NCBI GenBank assembly: GCA_016187565.1
Contig: JACPJR010000009.1
Span: 26,185-90,184, forward strand
Source: Candidatus Woesearchaeota archaeon
GTDB taxonomy: Archaea; Nanobdellota; Nanobdellia; Woesearchaeales; JACPJR01
Direction of reading: 5' to 3'
Length of the DNA stretch: 64,000 bases
The stretch's first letter is position 1; each line of letters starts with the position of its first letter. Below the pieces are notes generated by a model. That model was given only the letters and a program-made list of their open reading frames with translations. It was not told where the DNA came from and ran no database searches. The translations under genes and the position numbers were made by a program. This document shows positions 25,506 through 33,519 of this stretch, piece by piece.

Positions 25506-26105
25506 ATGAAAAAAATAATACAAATAATACTGATTTTAGGAATATGGTTACTGTCAATGGGTGTAGTCGTTGTATCGGCCAATGAAGACCATCAACAGGA
25601 GATTGAAGAAGGTAAACTGTTGGTAGAGAGTAAAACAAGCTGTGAGGACCTCAATGATGAACAACTGGAGGCAATAGGGGAATATTCTATGGAACAAATG
25701 CATCCAGGGGAACAACACGAAACAATGGATTCCATGATGGGTGGAGAAGGCTCAGAAAGTTTACGAGAGATGCACATCACGATGGCAAAACGGCTGTATT
25801 GTAACGAGGACACCAACGGAATGATGGGTTCTGGAGGGATGATGGGAATGATGAATATGATGGGAGGCAACATGATGGGAAGTTCTCCATCATATTACGG
25901 TTATGGCTATAATGGTTTTTGGAATATTATAGTCTCGCTGATTTTTTTAGTAGGAACAATTGCCTTAATCATTTGGCTTATTTATAAGTTTACAAAAAAA
26001 GGAAAAGAGTCTGAAACTCCAATGACTATTTTACAGAAAAGATATGCAAAAGGAGAGATAAACAAAAAACAACTTGATGAAATGAAGAAGGAGCTAAGTA
26101 AGTGA
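25506..26105 (+). CDS. Met-rich exported protein with SHOCT tail
   Basis: A 199-aa protein with signal peptide (about residues 1-25), an acidic outer domain holding one Cys pair (SCEDLNDEQ, RLYCNED), a Met/Gly-rich run (repeated GGMMGMM units, about residues 105-130), a membrane segment and a C-terminal SHOCT motif (ILQKRYAKGEINKKQLDEMK). Met-rich stretches in exported proteins commonly bind Cu(I) or Ag(I). It fits a copper-handling role in this ArsR-led cluster; substrate inferred. Confidence 0.82.
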   Translation: MKKIIQIILILGIWLLSMGVVVVSANEDHQQEIEEGKLLVESKTSCEDLNDEQLEAIGEYSMEQMHPGEQHETMDSMMGGEGSESLREMHITMAKRLYCNEDTNGMMGSGGMMGMMNMMGGNMMGSSPSYYGYGYNGFWNIIVSLIFLVGTIALIIWLIYKFTKKGKESETPMTILQKRYAKGEINKKQLDEMKKELSK

Positions 26106-26110
26106 TAACC

Positions 26111-26404
26111 ATGGAAAAAGATAAAAACACATTGATATGGATCTTCATTGCTGTAATTATTGTGCTCCTTCTGATAGGAAGCTTTGGAATGGGTGGTTAT
26201 GGTCTGATGGGATTCGGCATGGGTTTTGGGTTTATTTTTATGCTGCTTTTCTGGGGAGTATTAATATGGCTGGTTGTTGCTCTTATCAATGCAGGCCAGT
26301 CAGGCAAGAAAGAGGAAGATCCACTAATCATACTTAAAAAAAGATATGCTTCTGGGGAAATCACAAAGAAACGATATGAAGAAATGAAAAAGGGGATACG
26401 TTAA
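26111..26404 (+). CDS. SHOCT-domain membrane protein
   Basis: About 97 aa: one or two membrane segments with Met/Gly-rich sequence (FGMGGYGLMGFGMGFGFIF) and a C-terminal SHOCT motif (ILKKRYASGEITKKRYEEMK) nearly matching that of the preceding gene. ATG 26111; a GTG at 26102 would overlap the preceding stop. The two genes look like partners sharing an oligomerisation tail. Confidence 0.82.
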   Translation: MEKDKNTLIWIFIAVIIVLLLIGSFGMGGYGLMGFGMGFGFIFMLLFWGVLIWLVVALINAGQSGKKEEDPLIILKKRYASGEITKKRYEEMKKGIR

Positions 26405-26414
26405 GGTGGTCGCT

Positions 26415-26861
26415 ATGAAAATACGAATCTATCCCCCAATTCTTGCAGGAATGTATCTCTTATTTGCTTTAGGGCTAGATTATTTTTTCCCAAGCGTGAA
26501 TATGGTTCAACCGCCGTTTAATTTCCTCGGCATTGTTATTATAGTTGGAGGCGTTATTCTTATGGTCTGGGCTTTTCGACGATTTAGAAAAAAAGGCACA
26601 ACTCACCACCCTTATGATGAGCCAACCGTTTTGGTTACTACTGGGCCTTTTAGATTTAGCCGAAATCCTATGTACTTAGGACTTTCTTTTGTGCTTTTGG
26701 GAATAGCTATTTTTATAGGAACTATTCCTTTGTTTCTTGCACCACTTATGTTTTTTTTGACAATAAACGCAGTAGTTATTCCTTATGAAGAAAGAAAGCT
26801 TATGAAAATTTTCGGTCAAAAATACGCAGATTATAAAAATCACGTCAGAAGGTGGTTTTGA
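26415..26861 (+). CDS. Isoprenylcysteine methyltransferase-like membrane protein
   Basis: About 148 aa, four membrane segments, with the ICMT/PEMT family core: TGPFRFSRNPMYLGLSFVLLG and the C-terminal PYEERKLMKIFGQKYADYKNHVRRW. Family members methylate lipids or prenyl-cysteine using SAM; many in metal clusters have no known substrate. Start ATG 26415, preceded by GGTGG. Confidence 0.88.
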   Translation: MKIRIYPPILAGMYLLFALGLDYFFPSVNMVQPPFNFLGIVIIVGGVILMVWAFRRFRKKGTTHHPYDEPTVLVTTGPFRFSRNPMYLGLSFVLLGIAIFIGTIPLFLAPLMFFLTINAVVIPYEERKLMKIFGQKYADYKNHVRRWF

Positions 26862-26890
26862 CATTTGGATAAAAAATATGGAGGTTAAAA

Positions 26891-27280
26891 ATGAAAACTG
26901 ATGATTTTGCATATATTGTTGAAACTGAAAAGAGTTTTGATGAAGCAGTTGTTTCAGTTTTGAAAGCCGTTGATCAAAAAGGATGGGGACTATTCCAGAT
27001 TTATGATGTCAAGGAGAGATTAGCAGCAAAAGGATTTGAACAAAAGCCTTTGAAAATAATTGAGATCTGTTCAGGGAAATATGCAAATCAATTCCTGAAT
27101 AAAAATAGGCTGATCTCTCTTTGTATGCCTTGCAAAATCAATGTGATAGAAGAGAATGGAAAGGTAAAAATTATTGGAATGAAACCGACTATGATCTCTC
27201 AGTTCTTTCCAGAAGTAAGCAAAAGAGAAGCTGAGGGTGTAGAAAGAGACATTATTGAAATGGTGGATACTGCGAGATAA
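26891..27280 (+). CDS. DUF302 protein
   Basis: A 129-aa protein with the DUF302 pattern: FDEAVVSVLKAVDQKGWGLFQIYDVKERLAAKG, here given in part, then IIEICSGKYANQFLN and LMPCKI-like CMPCKINV. Two conserved Cys (ICSG, CMPC). DUF302 proteins are small and often sit in sulfur, copper or redox clusters; the function is not established. Preceded by GGAGG. Confidence 0.86.
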   Translation: MKTDDFAYIVETEKSFDEAVVSVLKAVDQKGWGLFQIYDVKERLAAKGFEQKPLKIIEICSGKYANQFLNKNRLISLCMPCKINVIEENGKVKIIGMKPTMISQFFPEVSKREAEGVERDIIEMVDTAR

Positions 27281-27283
27281 ACG

Positions 27284-27610
27284 ATGAAACTAGGGATAAT
27301 AGTAAACACAAATGACGCAGAAACCTGCTGGAACTGTTTCAGATTAGGTAATGAAGCTCTTAAAATGAATCATTCGGTAAAAATATTTCTGCTTGGCAAG
27401 GGCGTTGAGATCGAGCAGGTGAAGGATGCACAATTTCCACTTCTTGAAGGTTCAATTAAAAAGTTTGTAAAAAATAAAGGCATCATTCTTGCGTGTGGAA
27501 CCTGCTTGCAGATAAGAGGAAAAGAAGAAAGTGGTATCTGCCCCATCTCTACAATGGAAGAGCTGTTAAAATTAGTGGAAGAATCTGACCAGATTTTGAC
27601 GTTTGGCTGA
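27284..27610 (+). CDS. DsrE-family sulfur-relay-like protein
   Basis: A 108-aa protein with a DsrE fold pattern: GIIVNTNDAETCWNCFRLGN, then VKIFLLGKGVE and a conserved CGTCLQIRGKE near residue 68. The Cys in the CGTC position matches the persulfide-carrying Cys of DsrE/TusD-type proteins. Three nt after the DUF302 gene, so probably a functional pair. Confidence 0.85.
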   Translation: MKLGIIVNTNDAETCWNCFRLGNEALKMNHSVKIFLLGKGVEIEQVKDAQFPLLEGSIKKFVKNKGIILACGTCLQIRGKEESGICPISTMEELLKLVEESDQILTFG

Positions 27611-27722
27611 TAAACCGCCTTATTGGTCACGTTCTTTTGCATTTTTTCATGTTGCTCCAGTAGAAATTAGTTTCACCAGTATCTTTAAATGGTGTTTCAT
27701 TTTACTTTGGTGTGGTGAGATT

Positions 27723-28097
27723 ATGAAAAAACTCTATATTGTTTCACTTGTACTGGTGCTTATGGTCGGCAGTTTAATCTTTTTCGCTGCCAGGAATACA
27801 ACGGGTAGTGCTGTTCGTTCAACATCAGCGGCAAGGGGAGATACCTTTGTAGGAAGGATTAGCAATGTCGCTGTTCAGGCAGGAACCCTGAGTGGTATGG
27901 GGGTTTATGATCGAAGTTGCAAGATGGGAACTGATGGACTTACGTCTTGTGATGCAGGAATCGAAACTAAAGAGTACGGACTTTTGAATTTCAAGTATCG
28001 CCATGATATGACCAGACAACCGTGCCTTGCTCCTAATGACTTAGTAGAAGTGCGTATTTTAGATGCGCAAGGAAACGCTGAAATTCAACGACTCTAA
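27723..28097 (+). CDS. Exported protein of unknown function
   Basis: About 124 aa with an N-terminal membrane anchor (residues 1-24, ending FFAARNTTG). The outer domain has three Cys (RSCKMG, SCDAG, PCLAP) and reads as a small beta-rich fold. Start ATG 27723 after GGTGAGATT; TATA-like TCTTTAAAT upstream. Unrecognised. Confidence 0.75.
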   Translation: MKKLYIVSLVLVLMVGSLIFFAARNTTGSAVRSTSAARGDTFVGRISNVAVQAGTLSGMGVYDRSCKMGTDGLTSCDAGIETKEYGLLNFKYRHDMTRQPCLAPNDLVEVRILDAQGNAEIQRL

Positions 28098-28123
28098 AAT
28101 AACGCAGAGGGTTGGTGGGAGAC

Positions 28124-28333
28124 ATGGGTTTATGGCAGCAGATCAAAAATAATCATCTTGTATTGATGATGGTTACTTGTATCTTGCCGTTTGCAGTTCT
28201 TGCTATTCTCATGTTTGGATTTGGTATACAATCAAAGTGGTTTACTTTTATAGCCTTAGGCGTTTGCCTTGGCAGTCATCTCTGGATGATGAAATCAATG
28301 CACCAACAGAAAGAAGGGGGTAGTTGCCATTGA
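28124..28333 (+). CDS. DUF2933-like small membrane protein
   Basis: About 69 aa, two membrane segments, with N-terminal KNNHLVLMM and C-terminal His/Met/Cys-rich tail (LWMMKSMHQQKEGGSCH). This resembles DUF2933, a small protein often found in copper-resistance clusters. ATG 28124 is preceded by GGGAG. Confidence 0.75.
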   Translation: MGLWQQIKNNHLVLMMVTCILPFAVLAILMFGFGIQSKWFTFIALGVCLGSHLWMMKSMHQQKEGGSCH

Positions 28334-28425
28334 ATGATACGCTAAAAACAGTGCTTACTCTTGTCGTCTTCTTAGTTGGCATCTTTTTAATGCTCCTCGT
28401 CATGCATCCAGCATGGTTTAGCTGA
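28330..28425 (+). CDS. 31-aa single-pass membrane peptide
   Basis: Starts at TTG 28330 inside a TTGA overlap with the preceding stop. It reads MNDTLKTVLTLVVFLVGIFL and continues MLLVMHPAWFS: one membrane segment and a short outer tail. Coupling to the DUF2933-like gene and good hydrophobic pattern support it. Its end overlaps the convergent cupin gene by 8 nt. Confidence 0.55.
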   Translation: MNDTLKTVLTLVVFLVGIFLMLLVMHPAWFS

Positions 28426-28735
28426 GGGAAAGCAAAAAGCTGGTGTTTTCTTCTGCATGTAAAGAATGGATAGCATCCATTTTCAGGAAGATAATAACGC
28501 CAGGCTGCATGGATATGGGTTCTCCTTCAAGTCTGAAAACGCCTTTTCCTTCCAGAACAACAACAGAGCCTTCTTTCGTTGATGTATGATCAGAAATCTC
28601 TGTTCCTTTAGCCATGCAAAATAAGGTAATCTGTTGCTTTTGTGATTTCAAAATAACTTTACTGAAGATTCCACCTTCACTGTACGTGATTAATGATTTC
28701 AAGGATTTCCATGAGCTGCTTTCTGATTTTTCCAT
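28418..28735 (-). CDS. Cupin-domain protein
   Basis: A 105-aa single cupin barrel: DHTSTKEGSVVVLEGKGVF carries motif 1 (His and Glu) and PGVIIFLKMDAIHSLHA motif 2 with His. Likely metal-binding and small-molecule-sensing. Convergent to the metal cluster; the role is not clear. Confidence 0.86.
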   Translation of the reverse strand: MEKSESSSWKSLKSLITYSEGGIFSKVILKSQKQQITLFCMAKGTEISDHTSTKEGSVVVLEGKGVFRLEGEPISMQPGVIIFLKMDAIHSLHAEENTSFLLSLS

Positions 28736-28858
28736 GATAGATATCGGATGGGGGTATTGTTTTTATAACTTTTGTTTTTCGACATTTCTCTAAGTTATAG
28801 CTCGGAGAGTAAAGAAAAAAGCAATACCTTTTTATAAGCCGCAAACGTTTCTCGTACT

Positions 28859-29608
28859 ATGGCTCAGGTCTGGATATATGCATTACTCAGTGTCCTTGTT
28901 GTGAGTTTGGTATCCTTTGTAGGGATATTGACGCTTTCTTTCCGAACAAAGACCTTACAAAAGATGCTGTTGTATATGGTCAGTTTTTCAACAGGAGCTT
29001 TGTTTGGTGATGTGTTCCTCCATCTCTTACCAGAAGTAGCTAATGAACAAGGATTTACGGTAACCATTTCCTTAGCAGTCCTCTTTGGTATTGTGTTCTC
29101 ATTTGTTGTCGAAAAAGTCATTCACTGGCGACATTGTCACGTTCCAACGAGTAAAGACCATCCACATCCATTCGCAGTTATGAATCTCTTTGGTGACGCA
29201 GTCCATAACTTCCTCGACGGCATGATTATTGGCGTAAGCTACCTAGTAAGCATTCCAGTAGGCTTAGCCACAACCGTTGCTGTTGTTCTTCACGAAATTC
29301 CCCAAGAGATTGGTGATTTCGGTGTCCTGCTTCATGGCGGGTTCTCAAGAAAGCGAGCAATATTGTTTAATTTTCTAAGTGCAGTAACTGCCTTTTTTGG
29401 TATGACTATAGCGCTCATCGCGGGGTCGTTGGTAGGAGGTCTAACAAACATATTGGTTCCCTTTGCTGCCGGCGGTTTTGTTTATATTGCAGGATCTGAT
29501 CTTATCCCTGAACTCCACAAAGAAGAGAACACGACAAAATCCCTGGTCCAACTCTTTACCTTCCTTCTTGGAATTGCCCTTATGGCTGCATTACTCTTAC
29601 TTGAATAA
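28859..29608 (+). CDS. ZIP-family metal transporter
   Basis: A 249-aa polytopic protein with the ZIP signatures in membrane segments 4 and 5: NLFGDAVHNFLDGMIIG and VLHEIPQEIGDFGVL, whose His, Asp/Asn and Glu residues form the binuclear metal site. A short His-rich loop (HWRHCHVPTSKDHPHP) lies between segments 3 and 4. Imports zinc or a related divalent metal. Leaderless promoter. Confidence 0.93.
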   Translation: MAQVWIYALLSVLVVSLVSFVGILTLSFRTKTLQKMLLYMVSFSTGALFGDVFLHLLPEVANEQGFTVTISLAVLFGIVFSFVVEKVIHWRHCHVPTSKDHPHPFAVMNLFGDAVHNFLDGMIIGVSYLVSIPVGLATTVAVVLHEIPQEIGDFGVLLHGGFSRKRAILFNFLSAVTAFFGMTIALIAGSLVGGLTNILVPFAAGGFVYIAGSDLIPELHKEENTTKSLVQLFTFLLGIALMAALLLLE

Positions 29609-29629
29609 TCTTAGAAATAGTGTCTATAG

Positions 29630-30163
29630 TTAGCGACATAAGTAACGCATGAAGTTTTGCATAAAATTGTGTTCTTGCCAGAAGTTTTCTAATGCTTCTT
29701 GCATGTCGTCGATTGTTGGGAAGTATTGTGATTTTATGACGTTGTTTTTTGTGACTTTCCAACAGGTTTCGATAGGGTTGAGTTCTGGTGAGTATGGGGG
29801 AATATGCTCTACGCGGATGCGTGGAGCATATTCTGCGAGAAGGTTTTTGACGCATTGTGTTTTGTGAAATCCTGCGTTATCGAGGATGAGAACGTATTTC
29901 TTTTTTTGATCAAATGTTTTGAATAATTCTCGCAAAAAGTGCATGAATGTGAGGCTGTTTTGTGCGATGTAAAAGTCGTAATAAAACTTGTGGCGGCTGG
30001 TGAGCGCGCCGAACGTGATGAGTTTTTTCGAGCTCCAAAAAAATGCGCCTCGTGGTGTTTCTCCTCGAGGAAACCAGATTCGTTTGTACGTTGTTGTTAA
30101 GTGAAATCCTGCTTCGTCAATGGCTACAATCTCATAACCCAGGTATTCTGTTTGAAGTTTTTT
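29630..30163 (-). CDS. IS630 transposase, DDE frame (orfB)
   Basis: The frame downstream of the A8 run reads KLQTEYLGYEIVAIDEAGFH and onward, with catalytic Asp in VAIDEAG, Asp in LILDNAGFHKT and Glu in PYSPELNPIETCWK, the DDE set of the IS630 family. It overlaps orfA and has no obvious start, which supports expression as a frameshift fusion. The catalytic part appears intact. Confidence 0.85.
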   Translation of the reverse strand, partial: KKLQTEYLGYEIVAIDEAGFHLTTTYKRIWFPRGETPRGAFFWSSKKLITFGALTSRHKFYYDFYIAQNSLTFMHFLRELFKTFDQKKKYVLILDNAGFHKTQCVKNLLAEYAPRIRVEHIPPYSPELNPIETCWKVTKNNVIKSQYFPTIDDMQEALENFWQEHNFMQNFMRYLCR

Positions 30164-30585
30164 TTAAATTCGTCACGAAACGCAGCAACTTTTGCAGGAT
30201 CATTTTTGATGTGCTGTGAACGAGGTGTTATTCGAGAGAAATCAAGTTTGTGGAGAATCCGCTCTACATGCCGCGTTGTATAGTTTTTGCCAGTTGTTTT
30301 CTGAATGAGTTCAGAGAATTTTTTTGTGTTAATCGAACAGAAATTCTTGTTTGCTGTGCGAGCTTTGTTCGTAAATTCTTCTTTCAGTTTTGCAAGAGTT
30401 TCCTTCGTCAGAGGTGTTGGTCGCCCGCTGCGAAAGCGGTTTTTGAGACTGCCTGTTTTTTTGTACTTCGCAATCAGTCTGCTTATCGCTGACTGATGGC
30501 ATCCTGCCAAGTCAGCGATTTCTTCTTGTGTTTTTCCCTGCTTTGTCCACTTAAGGACAAGTTCTCTTGTTTGTAGGTTGATCAT
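30124..30585 (-). CDS. IS630 transposase, N-terminal frame (orfA)
   Basis: A 153-aa frame with the IS630 N-terminal helix-turn-helix: VLKWTKQGKTQEEIADLAGC, then HQSAISRLIAKYKKTG and RSGRPTPLT. It ends shortly after an A8 run (minus strand, 30158-30165), where the catalytic frame starts one base back. A -1 slip there would give a single transposase of about 310 aa. Confidence 0.88.
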   Translation of the reverse strand: MINLQTRELVLKWTKQGKTQEEIADLAGCHQSAISRLIAKYKKTGSLKNRFRSGRPTPLTKETLAKLKEEFTNKARTANKNFCSINTKKFSELIQKTTGKNYTTRHVERILHKLDFSRITPRSQHIKNDPAKVAAFRDEFKKNFKQNTWVMRL

Positions 30586-30771
30586 ACAAACAAGAAAGCA
30601 CAGCCCATATATAAACTATGCGTTACTTATGTCTTATACTACATATGCTATTTTAGAAAAAACTTATTTGAAAAGTGGTGTCAGCAAGTAATTTTGTTAG
30701 CAGACTTAGGCGTAAAAATTATTAAATCTTGACAATTAGAGTAAGTTAATTTGGTTTAGGGGTGAGAGATT

Positions 30772-31233
30772 ATGGATCAAGACATTTTATCTAAAAAAAG
30801 AGGCGAGGTCATAGAGAAATTCATCAATTGTGAACATCTAATTAATATAATAATCTCACAACATTATTTCAAAAAAATAGAATACTCTTTTTTTTTCGAC
30901 GTGCTTTATGATGAATATTTCGGTTTTGCACTAAAACGTAGAATTCTAGAAAAAATAGTTCCGGATTTAGATAAAGCAAAGATTCAAACCTTGAATCGAC
31001 TGAATACTATCAGAAACTATTTCGCCCATTGCAGTCAACAATTCTTTGAAGGACATAAAAAGCCAGATCCTACAGCAGGAGGGTTTGTTCCTAACCATAA
31101 GGACACTAAGAAGAGGTTAGATTTAGAAGAGTTATACGACGAATTTATTAAGAAAGAGCCAGAGGTCACTAAATACTTGGGAGAAATATACCGGAAACTT
31201 GGTGGAATTTTAATACCAGTAAGAAACGAATAA
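30772..31233 (+). CDS. HEPN-like protein
   Basis: A 153-aa, mainly helical protein. The motif TIRNYFAHCSQ near residue 82 gives R-N-x3-H, the Rx4-6H signature of HEPN ribonuclease or nucleotide-binding domains. N-terminal helix NCEHLINIIISQHYF fits a dimerising HEPN bundle. No nucleotidyltransferase partner is adjacent. Possible defence or toxin gene beside the IS; assignment rests on one motif. Confidence 0.65.
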   Translation: MDQDILSKKRGEVIEKFINCEHLINIIISQHYFKKIEYSFFFDVLYDEYFGFALKRRILEKIVPDLDKAKIQTLNRLNTIRNYFAHCSQQFFEGHKKPDPTAGGFVPNHKDTKKRLDLEELYDEFIKKEPEVTKYLGEIYRKLGGILIPVRNE

Positions 31234-31334
31234 AAGAGATTTTAGGAAAGATTGGTATGAAAGTAATCGAAGAAAAAGTAACAAAATAATACCCAAGCTT
31301 TTTGGACGCCGTTCTTACTTGAGTATAACAGTTA

Positions 31335-31868
31335 TTATTCTAAAATAGGATATTTCTGTACAACCGCTTGCTGTGTCCACCATCTTCCCAAGCCAAACCA
31401 TTGACCTGCTTTTACGGTTGCAAGGATGAGCAAGACAAGGATATAGATTAAATGGTCATCCAGAAAGGGGTTGTGTTCTGGAGGCAAAACCGCAGTCCAC
31501 ATCAGGAACAGCATCAATGAACCACTATAGGCTGCAATACGCATGCCAACGCCAAAGAGCAGTGCAAGACCAATACATAAAAGCCCGATCATAAAAATCC
31601 AGTCAACAACCACATTACCTGCTATGCTTTGATACATGCTGGCAAATGGTCCTTTGGTAGCGTAGGCTAGAAAACCATTGGTTGGAGAGGTTCCAAGAAC
31701 CCATGCCTTATCTGATGGCGTTGAAAATCCAAGCCCGAAGAGCTTGTCAAAGAATGGCCAGAGAAATATCCATGCCATTCCTAGACGAAGTGTTATCCAA
31801 AGATATCTGCTATTTTCCTCATTTTTTTGTATCTCTTTTTGTCCATCGTTTGTTTGTGATGCTACCAT
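31335..31868 (-). CDS. DoxX/DoxD-family membrane protein
   Basis: A 177-aa protein with four membrane segments. RYLWITLRLGMAWIFLWPFFDKL, in part, is the typical DoxX opening, and FLDDHLIYILVLLILA plus GLGRWW the typical close. DoxX proteins relate to the small subunit of thiosulfate:quinone oxidoreductase and to membrane redox complexes. Overlaps the upstream gene by 7 nt. Confidence 0.85.
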   Translation of the reverse strand: MVASQTNDGQKEIQKNEENSRYLWITLRLGMAWIFLWPFFDKLFGLGFSTPSDKAWVLGTSPTNGFLAYATKGPFASMYQSIAGNVVVDWIFMIGLLCIGLALLFGVGMRIAAYSGSLMLFLMWTAVLPPEHNPFLDDHLIYILVLLILATVKAGQWFGLGRWWTQQAVVQKYPILE

Positions 31869-32320
31869 CGTTTACAGCACTCCACCAATTTTTTTATTAA
31901 GGTATTCATTCCTTCGTGGTTCCGGTATAAATAGATTGTGGTAAACAACATCCAGAGACCTAGAACCAAAAGGATGGCACTGGATACTAAGGAACGGGTG
32001 ATAAGCGAATACGCACCGAGAATTAAGCTCAAGAGAAACGGAAGTCTGAATATTTTCAGCGTTTCCCTGACCCTTGCTTCAACAAGATAATAGATCCCGA
32101 CAGTGGATTCTCCAATGAGAAGGGCAACGATCAATGAATCTTCAAATATCCCTAACCACAAAAGTGCTAAGAGTGAAAGCCAGGTAACAAAGACAGACGC
32201 ACAGATAACACAAAATTGTTCTTTTATATTCCCTTTGAATCCAGATTTGAGAATAAGGAAAAGAAAAAACAATCCGGTTATCGTGAGGAGCGCCTGGAGT
32301 AATGGTTCCACTATCATCAC
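31862..32320 (-). CDS. Polytopic membrane protein with CVIC motif
   Basis: A 152-aa protein, about four membrane segments, with a C-x2-C pair (EQFCVICASVFVTW) at the edge of the second segment and a C-terminal Cys pair (VECCKRW). The motif suggests thiol chemistry or metal binding at the membrane, somewhat like VKOR or MerC proteins, but I cannot assign a family. Confidence 0.7.
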   Translation of the reverse strand: MMIVEPLLQALLTITGLFFLFLILKSGFKGNIKEQFCVICASVFVTWLSLLALLWLGIFEDSLIVALLIGESTVGIYYLVEARVRETLKIFRLPFLLSLILGAYSLITRSLVSSAILLVLGLWMLFTTIYLYRNHEGMNTLIKKLVECCKRW

Positions 32321-32339
32321 CTTAAGTAATCATCTTTGT

Positions 32340-32897
32340 TTAAATCGCAAATTGGAGCACCAGGCTTATAAGGAACAGGAGAGCGAAGGTTATGGTTAAT
32401 CCCTGGTACGGTAACATCTTACCGTTTCTTAGCGCAGTCATTCTCTCGCTTAGCCATGGTGCAATAGCAACAATAAACCCACCAATGATACTTCCTATTA
32501 AAAACAAATTCAGGAGATAGGTTCGGTTAAAGATCGTTCCATAATCCCCTCCCCACGAGATGTAGATGGGATAAGGGTTATCGGCAAAGAGTGTTAGGAT
32601 GGGAATAACGGTGAGAGCAAAGGAAACGATCAAGAGAATCCAATGTTGGAAAGGAATAAACTGTTTCTTGATCATTCGTGAAACCCACCATCCTGTAGAG
32701 ATGGCAAATGCTCCAATAAAAACTCCGATAACACTGTGGCTTACTCCTAGCCATGCTGCGCCACCGGCGGCGGCAGCAGCACCTGCCGTACATAAGGGAC
32801 AGTGTGCATGCACCCTTCCAATCCCAGCCAAGGCTGCCAAGGCCATTGATCCAAGTTTCACTGTTTTAAGACGGTTTTTATTATTTAAACTGCTCAT
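32340..32897 (-). CDS. Membrane protein with N-terminal HCPLC motif
   Basis: A 185-aa protein: the first hydrophobic segment ends in HAHCPLCTAGAAAAAGGAAW, then about four membrane segments and a conserved outer loop (YISWGGDYGTIFNRTYLLN). The HCPLC metal or thiol motif lies just outside the first segment. Similar proteins occur in DPANN and CPR genomes, from memory; no function known. Confidence 0.75.
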   Translation of the reverse strand: MSSLNNKNRLKTVKLGSMALAALAGIGRVHAHCPLCTAGAAAAAGGAAWLGVSHSVIGVFIGAFAISTGWWVSRMIKKQFIPFQHWILLIVSFALTVIPILTLFADNPYPIYISWGGDYGTIFNRTYLLNLFLIGSIIGGFIVAIAPWLSERMTALRNGKMLPYQGLTITFALLFLISLVLQFAI

Positions 32898-32915
32898 TCT
32901 TGTCCACCAAAAGCC

Positions 32916-33395
32916 CTACATCCGCATAAATTCGCTGGTTGTCCCATCTTTATGTACTGCATAGATGACAAAATCACCTTGCTTTGATCCTGGCATTCCC
33001 GGAGATCCAGAAGGCATTCCTGGCATAGCAATTCCTGCAATATCTGGTTGTTCTGTCATCATTTTCTGTATTGCTTCAAGAGGAACATGGCCTTCAACAA
33101 AGTAATTGCCGACGGTTACCGTATGACAGCTCTGCATATCCATAGGGATGCCGTAGTTTTTCTTCACTTTGAGGACATCGTCACTATCTTTGACCGTTAC
33201 TGCAAATCCTTTTTGCTCGAGGTATTGGGCATAGAGCGAACAACAGCCACATCCAGGGGCTTTGAAAATAGTGGCGGTCTGAGCACCACCCTTCACGTCC
33301 GTAGTACCATTTCCCGTAGTGCCTTTTGAGCAACCACTTATCAATAAGAGTACACCCAACACAATACTGGTGAACAATATCGGTAATTTCTTCAT
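32916..33395 (-). CDS. DUF411 metal-binding lipoprotein
   Basis: A 159-aa protein with lipobox (LLISGCSKG) and a DUF411 domain: APGCGCCSLYAQYLEQKGF, then YGIPMDMQSCHTV and YFVEGHVPLEAI. A Met/Pro/Gly-rich tail insert (GMPSGSPGMPG) follows. DUF411 proteins bind copper-type metals and sit in copper clusters. Extracytoplasmic. Confidence 0.92.
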   Translation of the reverse strand: MKKLPILFTSIVLGVLLLISGCSKGTTGNGTTDVKGGAQTATIFKAPGCGCCSLYAQYLEQKGFAVTVKDSDDVLKVKKNYGIPMDMQSCHTVTVGNYFVEGHVPLEAIQKMMTEQPDIAGIAMPGMPSGSPGMPGSKQGDFVIYAVHKDGTTSEFMRM

Positions 33396-33519
33396 GAAAT
33401 CATCCTCCTTGCTTTCCGTTATTACTATAATTTCATTAATTCTTGATTAATGGTGTAAAGTTATGTCTTGAGAAAACTGAAATCCTTTATTTAAGTAACG
33501 GAGAAACTAGTTTCAGGAG

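Larger units (their letters stand above)
29629..30639 (-). mobile_element. IS630-family insertion sequence
   Basis: A 1011-bp element. Inner ends share GACATAAGTAACGCAT in inverted orientation, and TA dinucleotides flank it (29627-29628 and 30640-30641), the target duplication typical of IS630/Tc1-mariner. The first six bases of the two ends differ. A second copy in opposite orientation begins at 63884 with the same right-end sequence. Confidence 0.9.

Noticed and set aside
25790..25880. Repeated GATGATGG-type units as a possible DNA repeat array
   Set aside because: They encode the Met/Gly-rich segment of the SHOCT protein and are explained by the coding sequence.
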